DNA of 64,000 nt. It comes from Phycisphaerae bacterium. Its GTDB lineage: Bacteria; Planctomycetota; Phycisphaerae; Phycisphaerales; UBA1924. The notes under the pieces were generated by a model that worked only from the letters and a program-made list of their open reading frames with translations, did not search any database and was not told the DNA's origin. Both the position numbers and the translations under genes were made by a program. Each line of letters starts with the position of its first letter. The stretch's first letter is position 1. The stretch spans positions 62,001 to 126,000 of the forward strand of contig VGXM01000001.1 in NCBI GenBank assembly GCA_016873295.1, read 5' to 3'. Of this stretch, positions 50,730-60,403 are shown one piece after another.

Positions 50730-51994
50730 CCGCCCGGGCTCACTTCCCGTCGCTGGCCTCGGGCGAGGTCTTCCTGGACAACGGCGGGGGTTCGCAGGTG
50801 CCGCGGGTCGTCGCCGACGCCATCCATCACTACCTGCTGCACGACTATGTGCAACTGGGGGCCGACTCCGCGACGAGCCGGCGTGCGACGGCGGTCGTCG
50901 CCGGGGCCCACCGACTTCTCAAGACGTTCATGAACGTGCCGGACGGTCGGGAAGGCCCGGTCGGGGGGCGGACCGGGGGCGAGGTCATCCTCGGGGCCTC
51001 CACCAGCGAGCTGTGCGCGCGCCTGGCCCACGCCTACGCCGACGCGGGCAAGCCCGGCGATGAGTTCGTGGTGTGCCAGACCGGGCACGAGTCCAACATC
51101 GGGCCGTGGGTGCGCCTGGGCAGGCGTGGGTTCGTGGTGAAGGAGTGGAAGGTCGATCCCGCGACGGGCGCCGCCCCGCTCGAATCTCTGCGGGGGCTCC
51201 TCACGCCGCGCACGCGCCTGGTCGCGTTCCCGCAGGTCTCCAACGTGCTGGGCGAGGTCATCGACCTGGCGCCGATCGTGTCGATGGTGCACGACGCGGG
51301 TGCGCGGATCATGGTCGACGGCGTGGCCTACGCCCCCCACCGCGCCATCGACGTCGCCACGTGGAACGTCGACTGGTACGTCTACAGCACGTACAAGGTC
51401 TTCGGGCCCCACATGGCGGCTCTCTACGGCAGGCGCGAAGCCCTCGCCGAGCTGGTCGGGCCCAACCACGAGTTCATCGCCAAGGACGACCTGCCCCGCA
51501 AGTTCGAGCTGGGGGGCGTGAACCACGAGGGGGCGGCGGGCATCCTGGCGCTGGACCACTTCCTCCGCGACCTGGCGGGCCTGCCTCGCCTGCGCGACCT
51601 TGCCGACCCGGCCGCCGCGTTCGATCGCGCCGTCGTCGGCAAGGCCTTCGACCTGGTCGAGCGCCTCGAGGTGCCGCTGCAGGCGAGGCTGGTGGAGTAC
51701 CTCAAGGGGAAGCGCGGCGTGCGCCTGATCGGCCCGCCCGTGGGCGACCGCTCCCGCATCTGCATCATCAGCTTCCGGCACGAGCGCACGCCGTCACGTC
51801 AGATCGCCCTGGCCGCCAACGAGCGGGGGCTGGGGATCCGCTCCGGGCACTTCTACGCCCACCGCCTGTGCAAGGCGATGGGGCTGGAGCCCGACGACGC
51901 GGCCCGGGGCGGGGTGGTCCGCGTCTCGTTCGCCCACTACAACACGCCGGAGGAAGTCGATCGCCTGATCGAGTTCTTCGACGAGGCACTGTGA
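50693..51994 (+). CDS. Class V aminotransferase / cysteine-desulfurase-like PLP enzyme
   Basis: A 433-aa fold-type I PLP enzyme: EVFLDNGGGSQVPRVVADAI at the N-terminus, HESNIGPWVRLGRRGF, DVATWNVDWYVYSTYKVFGP (Lys of the Schiff base in YSTYK), and GIRSGHFYAHRLCKAMG. This subgroup, annotated cysteine desulfurase-like (VC1184-type), often lacks proven desulfurase activity. Its first twelve codons lie in the 167-bp direct repeat. The original upstream neighbour was the metallophosphoesterase. A short gap (18 bp) separates it from the FMN reductase gene. Confidence 0.86.
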   Translation: MPIVAPPAEVYAAARAHFPSLASGEVFLDNGGGSQVPRVVADAIHHYLLHDYVQLGADSATSRRATAVVAGAHRLLKTFMNVPDGREGPVGGRTGGEVILGASTSELCARLAHAYADAGKPGDEFVVCQTGHESNIGPWVRLGRRGFVVKEWKVDPATGAAPLESLRGLLTPRTRLVAFPQVSNVLGEVIDLAPIVSMVHDAGARIMVDGVAYAPHRAIDVATWNVDWYVYSTYKVFGPHMAALYGRREALAELVGPNHEFIAKDDLPRKFELGGVNHEGAAGILALDHFLRDLAGLPRLRDLADPAAAFDRAVVGKAFDLVERLEVPLQARLVEYLKGKRGVRLIGPPVGDRSRICIISFRHERTPSRQIALAANERGLGIRSGHFYAHRLCKAMGLEPDDAARGGVVRVSFAHYNTPEEVDRLIEFFDEAL

Positions 51995-52012
51995 GACGAA
52001 GGGAGTTTGGGC

Positions 52013-52612
52013 ATGGGTCAGCCACGGATCCTCGCGTTCGCCGGCAGCCTGCGTGCCGGCTCGTACAACATGAAGCTGGTGCGGATCGCCGCCGGGGCGG
52101 CCCAGGCCGCCGGGGCGTCGGTGACGGCGCTCGACCTCCGCGACCTGCCGCTGCCGGTCTTCGACGAGGACCTGGAGGCCAGGGAGGGGCTGCCCCCCAA
52201 CGCCCGCACGCTCAAGGACCTCATGCTGGCCTGCGACGGGATGATCATCTCCAGCCCGGAGTACAACAGTTCGATCTCGGCGGCCCTCAAGAATGCGATT
52301 GACTGGGCGTCGCGGCCGTGCACCGGGCCCGACGGCAAGCCCGAGCGGCCCCTGGCGTGCTTCAAGGGCAAGGTCGCCGGGCTCCTGGCGGCCTCGCCGG
52401 GGGGCTGGGGCGGGCTCCGGGGGCTGGTGACGCTGCGGTCGATCCTGGGGAACATCGGGGTGATCGTGCTGCCCGACCAGCTCGCGGTCGCCAAGGCCGA
52501 CCAGGCGTTCGACGCCGCGACCGGCAAGCTCCTCGACCCCAAACAGCAGGCGATCGTCGAGAGGATTGCCTCTCAAGTGGTCGAGACGTCGCGCCGACTC
52601 GCCGCTGGATAA
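52013..52612 (+). CDS. NADPH-dependent FMN reductase family protein
   Basis: A 199-aa flavodoxin-like protein: AFAGSLRAGSYNMKLVRIAA (FMN phosphate loop GSxRxxS), LPLPVFDEDLEAREG, IISSPEYNSSISAALKNAID and GLLAASPGGWGGLRGL. Such reductases (chromate/quinone/azo reductase types) use NAD(P)H to reduce quinones or metals. The ATG has GAAGGGAG upstream. It follows the aminotransferase and may be co-transcribed, but no common pathway is obvious. Confidence 0.9.
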   Translation: MGQPRILAFAGSLRAGSYNMKLVRIAAGAAQAAGASVTALDLRDLPLPVFDEDLEAREGLPPNARTLKDLMLACDGMIISSPEYNSSISAALKNAIDWASRPCTGPDGKPERPLACFKGKVAGLLAASPGGWGGLRGLVTLRSILGNIGVIVLPDQLAVAKADQAFDAATGKLLDPKQQAIVERIASQVVETSRRLAAG

Positions 52613-52680
52613 GCCGTACAAAGATCGTATATCAACCGGTTGGAATGCGAACTGTTCGAGCCGTGGTGGCGGCACGGGCG

Positions 52681-53253
52681 ATGTCCGGCGAATACAGTTC
52701 ATCCGTCATGGAAGGCGGCGCCGGACTCATCGGGGGTGGATCGACCGAGGCGGGCTCCGCCCCGGACGCGGCGCGGGCCGACGAGCCCGGGGCGGCGTCG
52801 GTGGACATTCTCGACAGCACGGGGCGCCTGCCGACCGCTCACGTGGGGTGGCTGGGCGATCACCTGCGCCGGGCGCTCGGGCTGCTGGGCGCGGCGGGCG
52901 AGGTGCGGGTGCGCGTGCTGGCCGACCAGGCCATGAGCGAGTCCCACGCGCGGTTCAGGGGCGTTGAGGACACGACCGACGTGCTGACGTTCGACCTTTC
53001 GGGCCCCGGTCGCCCGCTGGACGTGGACGTGCTCGTCTGCCTGGACGAGGCCGAGCGCCGCGCCGAGGAACTGGGGCATCCCAGGCAGCACGAGCTGCTC
53101 CTCTACATGATCCACGGCGTGCTGCACTGCCTGGGGCACGACGACCACGACCCCGAGGCCCGCGCCCGCATGCACGCCGAGGAGGACCGCCTGCTCCGCG
53201 CCATCGGCGTGGGCGCGGTGTTCCACGCCCCGGGCGGGGGGGGCTCGGCGTGA
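52681..53253 (+). CDS. ybeY: Endoribonuclease YbeY
   Basis: A 190-aa metal-dependent RNase for rRNA maturation and quality control. The UPF0054 motif is MIHGVLHCLGHDDHD, supplying the zinc histidines. The preceding conserved segment is SHARFRGVEDTTDVLTFDLS. The first 45 residues (VMEGGAGLIGGGSTEAG) are not conserved. The start could be either of two ATGs nine codons apart; neither has a strong ribosome site. The GTG of the next gene overlaps the TGA (GTGA), giving the usual ybeY-corC coupling. Confidence 0.9.
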   Translation: MSGEYSSSVMEGGAGLIGGGSTEAGSAPDAARADEPGAASVDILDSTGRLPTAHVGWLGDHLRRALGLLGAAGEVRVRVLADQAMSESHARFRGVEDTTDVLTFDLSGPGRPLDVDVLVCLDEAERRAEELGHPRQHELLLYMIHGVLHCLGHDDHDPEARARMHAEEDRLLRAIGVGAVFHAPGGGGSA

Positions 53254-54632
53254 ACCCCACCCTGGCCCTGGCCCTGCTCGTGGTCTGCCTGCTGCTGGCG
53301 GCGATCCTCGGCGCCCTGGTCCAGTCGTTGCGCGACCTGTCGCGGTCCAAGCTCGAGGACCTGGCGGCGCAGCGCAACCGCGCCCGAGTCGCCCGCCGAA
53401 TCGACCTGATCCTCGACGACGTGGAAGGGCACGCTTCGGCGATGGCCCTGCCCCGCGTTCTCTTCCAGCTCTCCGCGGTCGTGCTGGCGGCGGTGTGGAT
53501 CGCGTCCACGCGCGGGCTGGACCACCCCGCCTGGCCCGATTTCGGGCTGGGGGTGCTCGTCGCGTCGGTGCTCGTCTGGCTCTTCGGGGCCGTGCTGCCC
53601 CAGGCCGTGGCGAGGCACGCGGGGGAGGAGACGGTGTACGCGTGGTCGCGCCCCGTTCGCGGCGTGTACCTGGCCATGTTCCCGGCCCGGGCGGTGGTCC
53701 GCTTCTTCGACGAGGTGGTGCGGCGCCTGGCGGGGCGCACCGAGGCCGACCACTCCGACAGCCTCGAGCACGAGATCCTCTCCGTGGTCGAGGAGGCCCA
53801 GCAGAGCGGCGCGGTGGACCAGAGCGAGCGCGAGATGATCCAGGCGGTGGTCCGCTTCCGCGACACGACGGTCGGGCAGATCATGACGCCCCGCACCGAG
53901 ATCGAGGCCCTGGAGCTGACCAACAACCTGGGCGAGGTGACCGCGGCGATCCGGCGGATCGGGCACAGCCGCATCCCCGTCTTCGAGAACGACCTCGACC
54001 ACATCGTCGGCATCTTCTACGTCAAGGACCTCATGCGCTGGATGTCGGGCGAGACGGCCCGGGCGGGCAAGACCTTCGAGCTGCGCGAGATCCTGCGCCC
54101 GCCGGTCTTCGTGCCGGAGACCAAGACCATCCGCGAGCTGCTGCGCGAGCTGCTGCAGAAGCGGGTGCACATCGCCGTCGTCGCCGACGAGTTCGGCGGG
54201 ACGGCGGGGCTGGTGACCGTCGAGGACATCATGGAGGAGCTGGTCGGCGACATCACCGACGAGTACGAGCAGCCGCCCGAGTCGCAGGAGGAGATCCTGG
54301 TCAAGCCCGAGGAGCGGGCGGCGGAGCTGGACGGGCGGGCGTACATCGACAGCGTCAACGACCGCCTGCGGTCGGCGTTCGGGGTGCAGATCCCGGAGAG
54401 CGAGGACTACGACACCGTGGCGGGGTTCGTGGTGGTGACGCTGGGGCGGATCCCCGCGGTGGGCGAGACGTTCGTCGCCGAGGGCGTTCGCGTGACGGTG
54501 CTGGCCGCCGAGCCGCGTCGCGTCAAGCGCGTGCGCGTCGAGGTGCTGGCGGAGAGGCCCATCGAGCCCGAGGAGCCCGAGCAGCCGAGCGCCGCCGCGG
54601 CGGTCGATCCACACCGCGCCGAGGCGGGCTGA
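53250..54632 (+). CDS. CNNM/CorC-type membrane protein with CBS pair
   Basis: A 460-aa protein with an N-terminal DUF21/CNNM membrane domain (ALALLVVCLLLAAILGALVQ, VLFQLSAVVLAAVWIAS, GLGVLVASVLVWLFGAVLPQ). Then come SLEHEILSVVEEAQQSGAVD, VGQIMTPRTEIEAL (start of the CBS pair), HSRIPVFENDLDHIVGIFYV-KDL, HIAVVADEFGGTAGLVTVED and a C-terminal CorC/HlyC domain (YDTVAGFVVVTLGRIPAVG). It is proposed to act in magnesium/cobalt export. The overlap with ybeY is common. The second CBS half is separated by an acidic segment. Confidence 0.92.
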   Translation: MNPTLALALLVVCLLLAAILGALVQSLRDLSRSKLEDLAAQRNRARVARRIDLILDDVEGHASAMALPRVLFQLSAVVLAAVWIASTRGLDHPAWPDFGLGVLVASVLVWLFGAVLPQAVARHAGEETVYAWSRPVRGVYLAMFPARAVVRFFDEVVRRLAGRTEADHSDSLEHEILSVVEEAQQSGAVDQSEREMIQAVVRFRDTTVGQIMTPRTEIEALELTNNLGEVTAAIRRIGHSRIPVFENDLDHIVGIFYVKDLMRWMSGETARAGKTFELREILRPPVFVPETKTIRELLRELLQKRVHIAVVADEFGGTAGLVTVEDIMEELVGDITDEYEQPPESQEEILVKPEERAAELDGRAYIDSVNDRLRSAFGVQIPESEDYDTVAGFVVVTLGRIPAVGETFVAEGVRVTVLAAEPRRVKRVRVEVLAERPIEPEEPEQPSAAAAVDPHRAEAG

Positions 54633-54665
54633 GCGGGCGTTCGCCCCCACTACGATCGCCCCTCG

Positions 54666-56324
54666 ATGCCGCTCCGCCTCTACAACACCAGGACCCGTCG
54701 GGCCGAGGAACTCCGCCCCATCGACCCGGGCCTTGTCACGTATTACTCGTGCGGTCCGACGGTCTACGACGACGCGCACATCGGGAACTTCCGCGCATTC
54801 CTGGCCGGTGACCTCCTTCGGCGGTGGCTGGAGTCGCCCCTGTGCGAGGTTTCGGACGGTCGCGGGGGCGTGCACCGCGGGCCGCGGCGCGTGGTGCAGG
54901 TGATGAACATCACGGACGTGGGGCACATGACCGACGACGCGGAGGGGGGCGAGTCGGGCGAGGACCGCATGGCGGTGGCCGGGCGGCGGCTCGAGGAGGC
55001 CAAGAAGGCCGGCACGATCCCCGCGGGCGTCGACGTGGACGCGGGCAACCCCTACGCCATCGCCCGCTTCTACGAGTCGCGTTTCCGGGAGGACGCGCGG
55101 CGGCTGGGGCTCAAGGTCGCCCTCGACGCCGATCGCGACCCGACGCTCATGCCGCGGGCCACCGAGAACGTGCCGGGCATGATCGCGGTCGTGCGCCGGC
55201 TGCTGGCGTCGGGGCACGCGTACGTCGCGGGCGAGCCGGGGCGGCGGGCGGTGTACTTCCGCGTGCGCTCGTTCGGGCCCTACGGGCGACTCAGCGGCAA
55301 CACGCTCGATCGGCTCCGCGAGGGCGAGGGCGGGCGCATTCAGGCCTCTCACCAGTCGCAGAAGGAGCACCCCGCGGACTTCCTGCTCTGGAAGGAGGAC
55401 CCGACGCACCTCATGAGCTGGGAGGCGGCGTTCGACGCCTCGCCCTGGGGCAGGGGCTACCCGGGGTGGCACGTGGAGTGCACGGTCATGAGCGTGGCGC
55501 GGCTGGCCCGCGGGGCGCTCGACGGCGAGCCGCTCACCCCCGAGCAGCTCGCGTCCCTGGTCGTCGAGAACGGCGCGCCGCTGATCGACCTGCACTCGGG
55601 GGGCGAGGACAACATCTTCCCGCACCACGAGTGCGAGATCGCGCAGAGCTGCTGCGCCTTCAACGCCGACCCCGACGCCGGGTCCTTCGCCGGGCTGTGG
55701 CTCCACGCCCGCTTCCTGCTGGTCAACGGCGAGAAGATGAGCAAGAGCAAGGGGAACTTCTTCACGGCGCGGGACCTCTTCGCGCGGGGGGTCGAGCCCG
55801 CGGCCCTGCGCCTGGAGCTGATCAAGACCCACTACCGCGCCAACGCCAACTTCACCGACCAGGGGCTGGTCGACAGCCAGCGCCTGGTCGAGCGCTGGCG
55901 GCGCGTGCTCGCGGCGGGGGGCGGGCCCGAGGCGGAGGGCGGGGGCGTCAGCCCGGTCGAGCGCGAGTTTGCCGACGCCATGAACGACGACCTCAACATC
56001 GCGCGGGGCATCGCGGCGGTCAACACGTGGGCGGGCGGGCTGGCCTCGCCGGGCCCCGAGGACGCCCGCGTCATGCGACGGCTGGACGGGGTGCTGGGCG
56101 TGCTGGGGCTGGAGCGCCCCGAGGCCCGCTCCACCGCCATCGGCGTGTACCAGGCGGGCGTCGAGCCCAGCGCCCAGATCGAGGCCCTGCTCGAGGAGCG
56201 GCGCGCGGCCCGTGCGGCCAGGGACTTCGCCACCTCCGACCGCATCCGCGATCGCCTGGCGTCGATGGGGCTGGCGGTCAAGGACACGCCCGGCGGGCTC
56301 GTCGAGGTCTCGCGCCGACCCTGA
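54666..56324 (+). CDS. cysS: Cysteinyl-tRNA synthetase
   Basis: A 552-aa class I synthetase. CGPTVYDDAHIGNFRAFLAG carries the zinc Cys and the HIGH-type motif. WHVECTVMS and DLHSGGEDNIFPHHECEIAQ provide further zinc/tRNA residues. The KMSKS motif is in LLVNGEKMSKSKGNFF. It is longer than the 461-aa E. coli enzyme, with two insertions in the N-terminal half: SDGRGGVHRGPRR, and a segment around AEGGESGEDRMAVAGRRLEE. It starts about 30 bp after the CorC-like gene and is followed 24 bp later by an LptF/G permease. Confidence 0.96.
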   Translation: MPLRLYNTRTRRAEELRPIDPGLVTYYSCGPTVYDDAHIGNFRAFLAGDLLRRWLESPLCEVSDGRGGVHRGPRRVVQVMNITDVGHMTDDAEGGESGEDRMAVAGRRLEEAKKAGTIPAGVDVDAGNPYAIARFYESRFREDARRLGLKVALDADRDPTLMPRATENVPGMIAVVRRLLASGHAYVAGEPGRRAVYFRVRSFGPYGRLSGNTLDRLREGEGGRIQASHQSQKEHPADFLLWKEDPTHLMSWEAAFDASPWGRGYPGWHVECTVMSVARLARGALDGEPLTPEQLASLVVENGAPLIDLHSGGEDNIFPHHECEIAQSCCAFNADPDAGSFAGLWLHARFLLVNGEKMSKSKGNFFTARDLFARGVEPAALRLELIKTHYRANANFTDQGLVDSQRLVERWRRVLAAGGGPEAEGGGVSPVEREFADAMNDDLNIARGIAAVNTWAGGLASPGPEDARVMRRLDGVLGVLGLERPEARSTAIGVYQAGVEPSAQIEALLEERRAARAARDFATSDRIRDRLASMGLAVKDTPGGLVEVSRRP

Positions 56325-56348
56325 GGCGCCGATACCCTCCACCACTCG

Positions 56349-58061
56349 ATGATGAGGCGACCGCCCCGGATCCTCTGGCTGCACACGCTCGCGGCGCTCT
56401 GGCGCCTGCTCGCCCTGACGACGGCGGTGCTGGTGACGGTGCTGGCGTTCGCGGCCTCCATCCGCCCCGTCGCGGGGGGCGAGCTCTCGCCCGTCGACGC
56501 CCTGCGCTTCATCGCCCTGGCCCTCATCCCCATGTCGGCGTACGCGCTCCCGTTCGCGTGCGCCTTCGCCAGCACGCTCACCTACCACCGCCTGGCGACG
56601 GACCTGGAGCTGACCGCCGCCCAGGCCAGCGGCATCTCGCTGCGGGCCCTGCTCGTGCCGGCGGCGATCACGGGGCTGCTCGTGAGCGGGTCGCTGGCGG
56701 TCCTCAACGAGGCGGTGATCCCGCGCTACCTCCGCGGCATGCAGGAGGTCGTCAAGGCGGACTTTGCCCGCCTGATCACCAACGCCATCCAGCGCGGGCG
56801 GAGCGTCGAGCTGAACGACCTGATCGTCGCCGCCGATTCGGCCCAGGCCCTGACGCCCGACCCCGCGTCGGGCGCCGTCGACCACGTCGTGCTGCTGAAG
56901 ATGGTGGCGGTGCGGGTGGACAAGCAGGGGCGGGTCAAGGACGAGATCTCCGCCACGCGGGCCGACGTGTGGATGTTCCCCGAGGTCCGCGCCGACGGCA
57001 CGCTCTCGGGGCGGCGCCGGGGCGACGGCGACATGGCCCTGGTGCTCCGCGTCGACGACGCCGTGGGGCTGGACCAGGGCTCCAACCTCGTGCTCACGTC
57101 CGGGCAGGAGTGGGCCGTGATGATGCCCAGCACGCTCAAGGACGACCCCAAGTTCCTCACCTTCGGCGAGCTCCGGCGCCTGGGCGACGACCCGGACCAG
57201 ATGAACTGGATCGACGCCCGCCGCCGCGAGCTGGCCCTGGCCCTGGGTCGCCTGGCCGCCCCGCGCGAGCTGCGCCGCCGACTCGACGCGACCGGCTCGA
57301 TCACGCTGACCGACGGCGCCGGGAACCGCGTGGTCGTGCGGGCCTCCGGGCTGGCCCAGCTCGACCCGGCGACCCCCGACGACTGGACGCTCATCCCGTC
57401 CGCCCCCGGCGGCGCGATCGAGGTCGATCTGCACCGCCCGGGCTCGCCCCGCGCGGGGGCGACGACGGCGTGGTCGGCGCGCTCCGCCCGCCTGGTCCCG
57501 CGCATCTCGACCGACACGGTGCGGCGCGACTTGGCCTTCCAGCTCGAGCTGGACGACGCCTCGGCCAGGGCCGTGGGCGGCGCCGCGTCGCCGGTGGGCG
57601 CGCAGGGGCGCGTGGTCCGCGCCGGGCTGACGCCCCAGCCCGACCCGATGATCGACCTGCTCGCCGAGCCCAGCCTCGCGCTGGCGCTCCGGGCCCGCGC
57701 CGACGCCGAGGCCTCCGGCGCCGGCTCGCCCCTGCGCAAGGCGCATGACTCGCTGGTGAAGGAGATCCGGGCGTTGGACCGGGAGGTCCTGAGCAAGCAG
57801 CACGAGCGGATGGCTCTGGCGGCGTCGTGCTTCGTGATGGTGCTCACGGGGGGCGTGACCGCCGTTCGCCTCTCGCGCAGCCAGCCCCTCACCGTGTACC
57901 TCTGGACGTTCTTCCCGGCCCTGCTGGCGATCATCACCATCGCGGGCGGGCAGAACATGACGCACGCCTCGGGCCCGATCGGGCTGGCGCTGCTGTGGAG
58001 CGGGGTGCTGGCGCTCGCGGCGTACACGCTGGCGGTGTACTCGATCCTCGCGCGCCACTAG
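56349..58061 (+). CDS. LptF/LptG-type LPS export permease (first of two)
   Basis: A 570-aa YjgP/YjgQ-family protein. Three N-terminal helices (LAALWRLLALTTAVLVTVLA, LRFIALALIPMSAYALPFAC, ALLVPAAITGLLVSGSLAVL), a large periplasmic domain (about residues 140-460) and three C-terminal helices (AASCFVMVLTGGVTAVRLSR, VYLWTFFPALLAIITIAGG, SGVLALAAYTLAVY) match LptF/G topology. These pair with LptB to move LPS to the outer membrane. The periplasmic part is much longer than E. coli LptF (366 aa). A second paralogue lies 2.3 kb downstream, so both halves of the permease pair are present. Confidence 0.87.
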   Translation: MMRRPPRILWLHTLAALWRLLALTTAVLVTVLAFAASIRPVAGGELSPVDALRFIALALIPMSAYALPFACAFASTLTYHRLATDLELTAAQASGISLRALLVPAAITGLLVSGSLAVLNEAVIPRYLRGMQEVVKADFARLITNAIQRGRSVELNDLIVAADSAQALTPDPASGAVDHVVLLKMVAVRVDKQGRVKDEISATRADVWMFPEVRADGTLSGRRRGDGDMALVLRVDDAVGLDQGSNLVLTSGQEWAVMMPSTLKDDPKFLTFGELRRLGDDPDQMNWIDARRRELALALGRLAAPRELRRRLDATGSITLTDGAGNRVVVRASGLAQLDPATPDDWTLIPSAPGGAIEVDLHRPGSPRAGATTAWSARSARLVPRISTDTVRRDLAFQLELDDASARAVGGAASPVGAQGRVVRAGLTPQPDPMIDLLAEPSLALALRARADAEASGAGSPLRKAHDSLVKEIRALDREVLSKQHERMALAASCFVMVLTGGVTAVRLSRSQPLTVYLWTFFPALLAIITIAGGQNMTHASGPIGLALLWSGVLALAAYTLAVYSILARH

Positions 58062-58064
58062 CGC

Positions 58065-59717
58065 ATGACCGACCCGACCGCCATCGACGGGCCGCGCTTC
58101 GCCCCCTGGGCCGGGTCGTGGCGCGCCGTGCTGCTCCTGACGCTCGCCGTCACCGCCGCCCGCGTCGCCTACCTCGTCCTCCTCTGCCCCTACTCCCTCA
58201 TCGAGGACGAGGCCCAGTACTGGGTCTGGAGCCTGCACCCGGACTGGGCCTACTCGACCAAGGGCCCGGGCGTGGCGTGGGCGATCGGGCTGGCGACGCA
58301 GGTGCTGGGCGACGCCGAGTGGGCCGTGCGCCTGCCCGCGGCCCTGGCCGGCGGCGTGGCCATGCTCGCCGTCGCCGGGCTGGCCCGCGACACGATTCCC
58401 GATCGGCGGGCCGCGTTCTTCGCCGCAGCGTGCATGGGCCTGGCCCCCGTCTTCCAGGCCCTCTCGCTCCTCATGACCATCGACGGGCCGCTCGTCGCCT
58501 GCTGGGCCCTGGCGTGCTGGTCGGCGTGGCGGGCCCTGGCGATGGGGTCGAAGCGGGCGTGGGTCGCGCTGGGGCTGGTGCTCGCCGTGGGCGTCCTCTT
58601 CAAGTTCACGATCGTGCTGCTGGTCCCCGGGATCGTGCTGGCGTGGGCGCTCCGGCGCCGCGCCTGGCGAGCGTGGCCGACCGGCGTGGTCCTCGCCCAC
58701 GCGCTCCTCATGCTCGGCGTCGCGCCGCCCATCCTCTGGAACGCGCGCCACGGCTGGCCCACGCTGGCCCACCTCCTCGGGCACGCGGGGCTCCCCGGGA
58801 GCGACCTGGCGCCGACCGCCGAGCCGGGGTACTCGCCCCTCTGGACGCTCTCCCTCCTGGGCGCCCAGCTTGCCCTCGTCGGGCCCGCCCTCGCGCTCAT
58901 GTGGGTCGGATGGCGTGGGCGGCGCGAGACCGCCGGCCCCGGGCCCGCCTCGGGCACGCTCCTCCACCTCTCCCTCCCGGTCCTCCTCTTCTACCTCGGG
59001 CTGAGCTTCCTGAGCGAGCCCGAGGGCAACTGGCCCGTCGCGGGATGGGTGGCCCCGATGCCCCTCGCGGGGTGGGGCGCCGTCCACGGCATGGACCGCT
59101 TCAAGAGGCGCCTGCGCGACTGGCTCGCGCTCCCCGCGCCCCGACCCCGCGCCGGCCTCCTTCGGCGACGCCCCGAGACGATCCCGCAGGTCGCCTGGCA
59201 CGCCACGCTCGCCGTCGGAATCGCGGTCGCGATCGTCGTCGCTCGCCTGGACCTGATCCTGGGGCTGCCGATCGTGTCGAGCGCCGTCCCGGCCGGTCGC
59301 CTCACCGGGCTGACGCGGGTCCCGCGCCTCGCGGCCCACGTGCGCACCCTCGCGGACGGCACGGGCTCGGACCCCATCGTCATCGCCCAGCACTACGGAC
59401 GGGCGGCCCAGCTCTGGTACTACCTCCACCGCTCGCGCCGGCCGGGCGACGGGCCCGTCACCGTCTACTGCGCCAGCCGACCGCTGGGCGGACGCAAGAC
59501 CCCCTGGGACTTCTGGCCCGACACCGATCTCGCCGACCCCGCCCTGCTCGGGCGGGCCGCCGTCATCAGCGCCGACGAGCCGGGCACGCCCGGCGAGGCC
59601 CATCTCCGGCGGGCGTTCGAGTCGCTCCAACACGCCGGGCGGCTCGACGGCGACCCCAAGCGCCGACGGGCGGCGTACCTCGGCGTCGGGTACCGTGGCT
59701 TTACCGACGCCCCATGA
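58065..59717 (+). CDS. GT39/ArnT-like membrane glycosyltransferase
   Basis: A 550-aa multi-pass protein. The acidic loop of PMT_2/ArnT-type enzymes is LIEDEAQYWVWSLHPDWAYS, directly after the first helix, followed by KGPGVAWAIGL. At least eight hydrophobic helices follow (LTIDG-type MTIDGPLVACWALACWSAW, GVLFKFTIVLLVPGIVLAWA). It would transfer a sugar from a polyprenyl-phosphate donor to lipid A, another lipid or a protein. Its position between two LptF/G genes and a PAP2 phosphatase suggests lipid A or LPS modification. The start is 3 bp after the first permease gene. Confidence 0.88.
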   Translation: MTDPTAIDGPRFAPWAGSWRAVLLLTLAVTAARVAYLVLLCPYSLIEDEAQYWVWSLHPDWAYSTKGPGVAWAIGLATQVLGDAEWAVRLPAALAGGVAMLAVAGLARDTIPDRRAAFFAAACMGLAPVFQALSLLMTIDGPLVACWALACWSAWRALAMGSKRAWVALGLVLAVGVLFKFTIVLLVPGIVLAWALRRRAWRAWPTGVVLAHALLMLGVAPPILWNARHGWPTLAHLLGHAGLPGSDLAPTAEPGYSPLWTLSLLGAQLALVGPALALMWVGWRGRRETAGPGPASGTLLHLSLPVLLFYLGLSFLSEPEGNWPVAGWVAPMPLAGWGAVHGMDRFKRRLRDWLALPAPRPRAGLLRRRPETIPQVAWHATLAVGIAVAIVVARLDLILGLPIVSSAVPAGRLTGLTRVPRLAAHVRTLADGTGSDPIVIAQHYGRAAQLWYYLHRSRRPGDGPVTVYCASRPLGGRKTPWDFWPDTDLADPALLGRAAVISADEPGTPGEAHLRRAFESLQHAGRLDGDPKRRRAAYLGVGYRGFTDAP

Positions 59718-60397
59718 CGACGCCCGCCCGCCATCCCGCGACCGGCCCCCGCCGAGCGGTCGTCATCGTCGCCGCGATCGCCGCGGGGTTCGTCGTCGTC
59801 AGCCTGCTCGACCGAGCGATCTTCTTCGCCCTGCGCGTGACGTCCGAGCCGGGCTCTCGCGCCTTGGAGGCCCGCGACTGGTTCCAGCTCTTCAGGCAGG
59901 TCGGGTACGTCCCCACCTGGATCCTGATCGCCCTGTCGATCATGCTCTTCGACGGGGCCTCGGCCCGCCGACGCCTCCGCACCGGGGGGGCGCGCACGCC
60001 CATCTTCGAGGTGTGCCGGCGCGGGCTGGCGCTCCTGGGGGGCGCCGTGCTCGCCGGTGCCGCCGCGGAGCTGCTCAAGCTCGTCATCGGGCGCGAGCGT
60101 CCCATCGGCCCGGACAAGGAGTACCAGGGGTATGTCTTCCGCCCCCTTCTGGACGGGTTCCGGGACGGGTCGAACCTCGGGCTGCCCAGCAGCCACGCCG
60201 CCGTCGCCTTCGGCGCCGCCTTCGTGCTCATGCGCCTGTTCCCCGGGGTGTGGCCCGCGGCCCTGGTCGCGGCGTCGGGCTGCGCCCTGACGCGTCTGCT
60301 CGCCGGGGCCCACTTCGCGTCGGACGTCTACCTCGCCGCCGCCGTCGCGTACGCTTGCTCGCTCCTGGCCGGGCGCGTCGCCCGCCCGGCCCCCTGA
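59714..60397 (+). CDS. PAP2-type membrane phosphatase
   Basis: A 227-aa membrane protein with about five helices. The three PAP2 motifs are KLVIGRERP, LPSSHAAVAFG and TRLLAGAHFASDVYL, which include the catalytic His pair. It removes phosphate from phosphatidate, polyprenyl pyrophosphate or lipid A. Its ATG overlaps the TGA of the glycosyltransferase by 4 bp, so the products are made together. A recycling role for the donor lipid (undecaprenyl pyrophosphate) or lipid A dephosphorylation is inferred. Confidence 0.92.
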   Translation: MTTPARHPATGPRRAVVIVAAIAAGFVVVSLLDRAIFFALRVTSEPGSRALEARDWFQLFRQVGYVPTWILIALSIMLFDGASARRRLRTGGARTPIFEVCRRGLALLGGAVLAGAAAELLKLVIGRERPIGPDKEYQGYVFRPLLDGFRDGSNLGLPSSHAAVAFGAAFVLMRLFPGVWPAALVAASGCALTRLLAGAHFASDVYLAAAVAYACSLLAGRVARPAP

Positions 60398-60403
60398 CCC
60401 CCG

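Noticed and set aside
53103-59633. A very long open frame (over 2000 codons) on the minus strand
   Set aside because: It is the antisense shadow of ybeY, the CorC-like gene, cysS, the permease and the transferase, all of which have clear domains on the plus strand. High GC content leaves few stop codons.
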